Shown: one piece after another, positions 62,035-64,000 of the stretch | How positions within the stretch are numbered: the first letter of the stretch is position 1 | Layout: the number at the start of each line of letters is the position of its first letter | Origin: Apostichopus japonicus | Taxonomy: Eukaryota; Echinodermata; Holothuroidea; Aspidochirotida; Stichopodidae | DNA: 64,000 nt | Assembly: GCF_037975245.1 (NCBI RefSeq) | Contig: NC_092574.1 | Coordinates: forward strand, 27,822,713 to 27,886,712 | Direction of reading: 5' to 3' | Notes under the pieces: generated by a model | Told to the model about the DNA's origin: nothing | Databases searched by the model: none | What the model saw: the letters and a program-made list of their open reading frames with translations, nothing else | Translations under genes and position numbers: made by a program

Positions 62035-63010
62035 GTTTGTATGGAGTTAGGGTTAAACCATGGTAACTTTTCAAACAGACTGTGTGTACGGACTTAGGGT
62101 TAAATCATGGTAACTTTTCAAACAGCACTGTGTGTATAGAGTTAGGGTTAAATCATGATAACTTTTCAAACAGCACTGTGTGTATAGAGTTAGGGTTAAA
62201 TCATGATAACTTTTCAAACAGCACTGTGTGTATAGAGTTATGGTTAAATCATGGTAACTTTTCAAACAGCACTGTGTGTTTGGAGTTAGGGTTAAACCAT
62301 GGTAACTTTTCAAACAGACTGTGTGTACGGACTTAGGGTTAAATCATGGTAACTTTTCAAACAGCACTGTGTGTATAGAGTTAGGGTTAAATCATGGTAA
62401 CTTTTCAAACAGCACTGTGTGTATAGAGTTAGGGTTAAACCATGGTAACTTTTCAAACAGACTGCGTGTATGGAGTTATGGTTAAATCATGGTAACTTTT
62501 CAAACAGCACTGTGTGTGTGGAGTTAGGGTTAAACCATGGTAACTTTTCAAACAGACTGTGTGTATAGAGTTAGGGTTAAATCATGGTAACTTTTCAAAC
62601 AGCACTGTGTGTATAGAGTTAGGGTTAAATCATGATAACTTTTCAAACGGACTGTGTGTATGGAGTTAGGGTGTAATCATGGTGTAAGAATATACATACA
62701 TGGTGTATGAATGTAAGAGACTGACTTCGGTCAGCTTGCGGCTTTGATAAGCCAATGAGGCTTCTTCGCGAGTTCCTGCTTGCAGGAGGATCTAATATAC
62801 ATACATATACATGGTAACTTTTCAAAAAGCACTGTGTGTATAGAGTTAGGGTTAAATCATGGTAACTATTCAAACAGATTGTGTGTATAGAGTTAGGGTT
62901 AAACCATGGTACCTTTTCCAACAGACTGGTGTGTATGGAGTTCGGGTTAAACCATGGTAACTTTTCCAACAGACTGTGTGTATGGAGTAAGGGTTAAATC
63001 ATGGCAACTT
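62035..63010. repeat. 48-bp tandem array, about 18 copies, with TTAGGGTTA in the unit
   Basis: The unit contains gagttagggttaaatcatgg and taacttttcaaacagcactg; spacing of 48 measured at 62101 and 62149. It is interrupted at about 62670-62815 by a SINE fragment with (ATAC)n-like flanks. Confidence 0.93.
62700..62797 (+). mobile_element. SINE 3-prime fragment, copy 3
   Basis: agagactgacttcggtcagc to aggaggatc matches the body of the SINE at 13430 and 53524, in plus orientation. The tRNA-like head is missing. Confidence 0.85.
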
Positions 63011-63899
63011 TTCAAGGAAAATATTGATTGTTGAATAAAATGTCATCAACTGTGGCTGGCACAATCAGATTTAGTAATGTAATTTCCAAGTACTTATTTT
63101 CAAAAATATTTGCAATAAAGTTTGATTTAAACCACATATCCATATATCTAGCTAAAGGAACAAGTTGAAACTTGTTTTGCAGATTAAGGTCGATTCATAG
63201 CCCAGGAGGTGGTGGTGAAACAGGAAGCTAACAATGACTGAGGAAGTTGAAAGGAAACTAATCTGATTAAGTATATCAGGTATCTGGAAATCCTATCCAC
63301 CAAGTTTCACACCATTCACCCATCAATAGCTTCCTGCTAAGTTGGAATTGCACCATGGTACCTAACTGGTAATTCCCCTAAGAAAGTTTCAACAAGAAAT
63401 GGCACTGATTTCAAAATAGCCTGGGACAGTAGCATCTTTGAAAGTAGTGTCTTCCATATTAAATAATGTTTATTTTGTGTTAGACCTTTGCCCATGATAA
63501 CATTTCAAGTCTTGGCATGTCTAGCAAATTTTGAACTTTGTCCTCAAACCAAAATATAGGCTCTTTATACTCAATGTGTGGCATAATAACACTGGGTTTG
63601 AATCTATCCCAGCTTCCCTCTTAAAGCAGCATTTTGCGTTCTTTTCTATGGTTTTTCACAACCTCACGGATTCCATGATGCCATAACGATATACATAACT
63701 AGCTTATCTATTCAAATCTTACTTCAAATGGTGGCATAAAAGTAAAAAAATTTACATCTTTCAACATTGTTTTTCCCAAAGATATTTTCTGTTGGGAACC
63801 AAATAAACCTTGCCCATAATATTAATATTTAAAAGCTATGAATGTCATTGACCAATACAAAATAAAACACCATGCTTGATTTGTGTAGATTGTCTATGG
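63011..63899. other. nothing recognised
   Basis: AT-rich, unannotated; weak DR1-family phrases (tagacctttgcccatg near 63480) suggest an old repeat fragment. Confidence 0.4.
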
Positions 63900-63907
63900 C
63901 AGTTTTA

Positions 63908-63985
63908 CCAGGGAGCTGTTAGAGTACCAGGGAGCTGTTAGAGTACCAGGGAGCTGTTAGAGTACCAGGGAGCTGGTTGTACCAA
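63908..63985. repeat. 19-bp tandem repeat, four copies
   Basis: accagggagctgttagagt repeated, last copy diverged, near the right edge of the window. Confidence 0.9.
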
Positions 63986-64000
63986 GTTACCAACTCAACA

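Overview
This window is invertebrate nuclear DNA. It is AT-rich, the only host gene recognised is split into short exons by long introns, and most of the intronic DNA is minisatellites and transposon debris. No bacterial-type genes, operons or CRISPR arrays are present. The gene is a complement C3-type thioester protein. Its combination of an anaphylatoxin domain, a beta/alpha furin site, a GCGEQ thioester, a catalytic His and the start of a C345C domain, together with a SURL/mag-like Ty3/gypsy element, points to an invertebrate deuterostome. An echinoderm is my best guess, but the sequence does not settle this.

The C3-like gene lies on the minus strand from 60923 (first recognised exon, MG3) down to 3491 (last recognised exon, start of C345C). 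I placed 28 exons whose splice phases agree throughout, giving 4107 coding bases (1369 codons). The signal peptide, MG1 and MG2 must lie to the right of the window, and most of C345C to the left or unrecognised. Going from right to left the exons encode MG3-MG6beta, a linker ending in an RRRR furin site, the anaphylatoxin and alpha-prime N-terminus, MG6alpha-MG7, CUB, the thioester domain (GCGEQ at 30241-30255, His at 26351-26353), CUB and MG8 with a second RLRR furin-like site, and the start of C345C. The anaphylatoxin has four of the usual six cysteines, and the two missing ones are disulfide partners.

The introns hold a series of tandem arrays with units of about 15, 34, 36, 37, 45, 47, 48, 74, 75, 95, 110 and 302 bp. 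The array at about 57060-57700 was built from the end of a C3 exon plus its splice donor. They also hold a Ty3/gypsy LTR element with 100-bp LTRs and a tRNA-Ser primer site (44219-48817), a decayed CR1/jockey-like LINE (about 27660-30040), two LINE 3-prime fragments, a tRNA-derived SINE in three copies, and a MITE with a nested insertion. A large non-autonomous family ends in GATTCCTTGC-type inverted repeats and carries many TGACCTTTGACCT (DR1-like) motifs. There are also a 176-bp hairpin element (32012-32187) and a 1.3-kb inverted-repeat element (48971-50252).

The leftmost 2.4 kb and the right-hand 3 kb, apart from the 48-bp array, contain no gene I can support.
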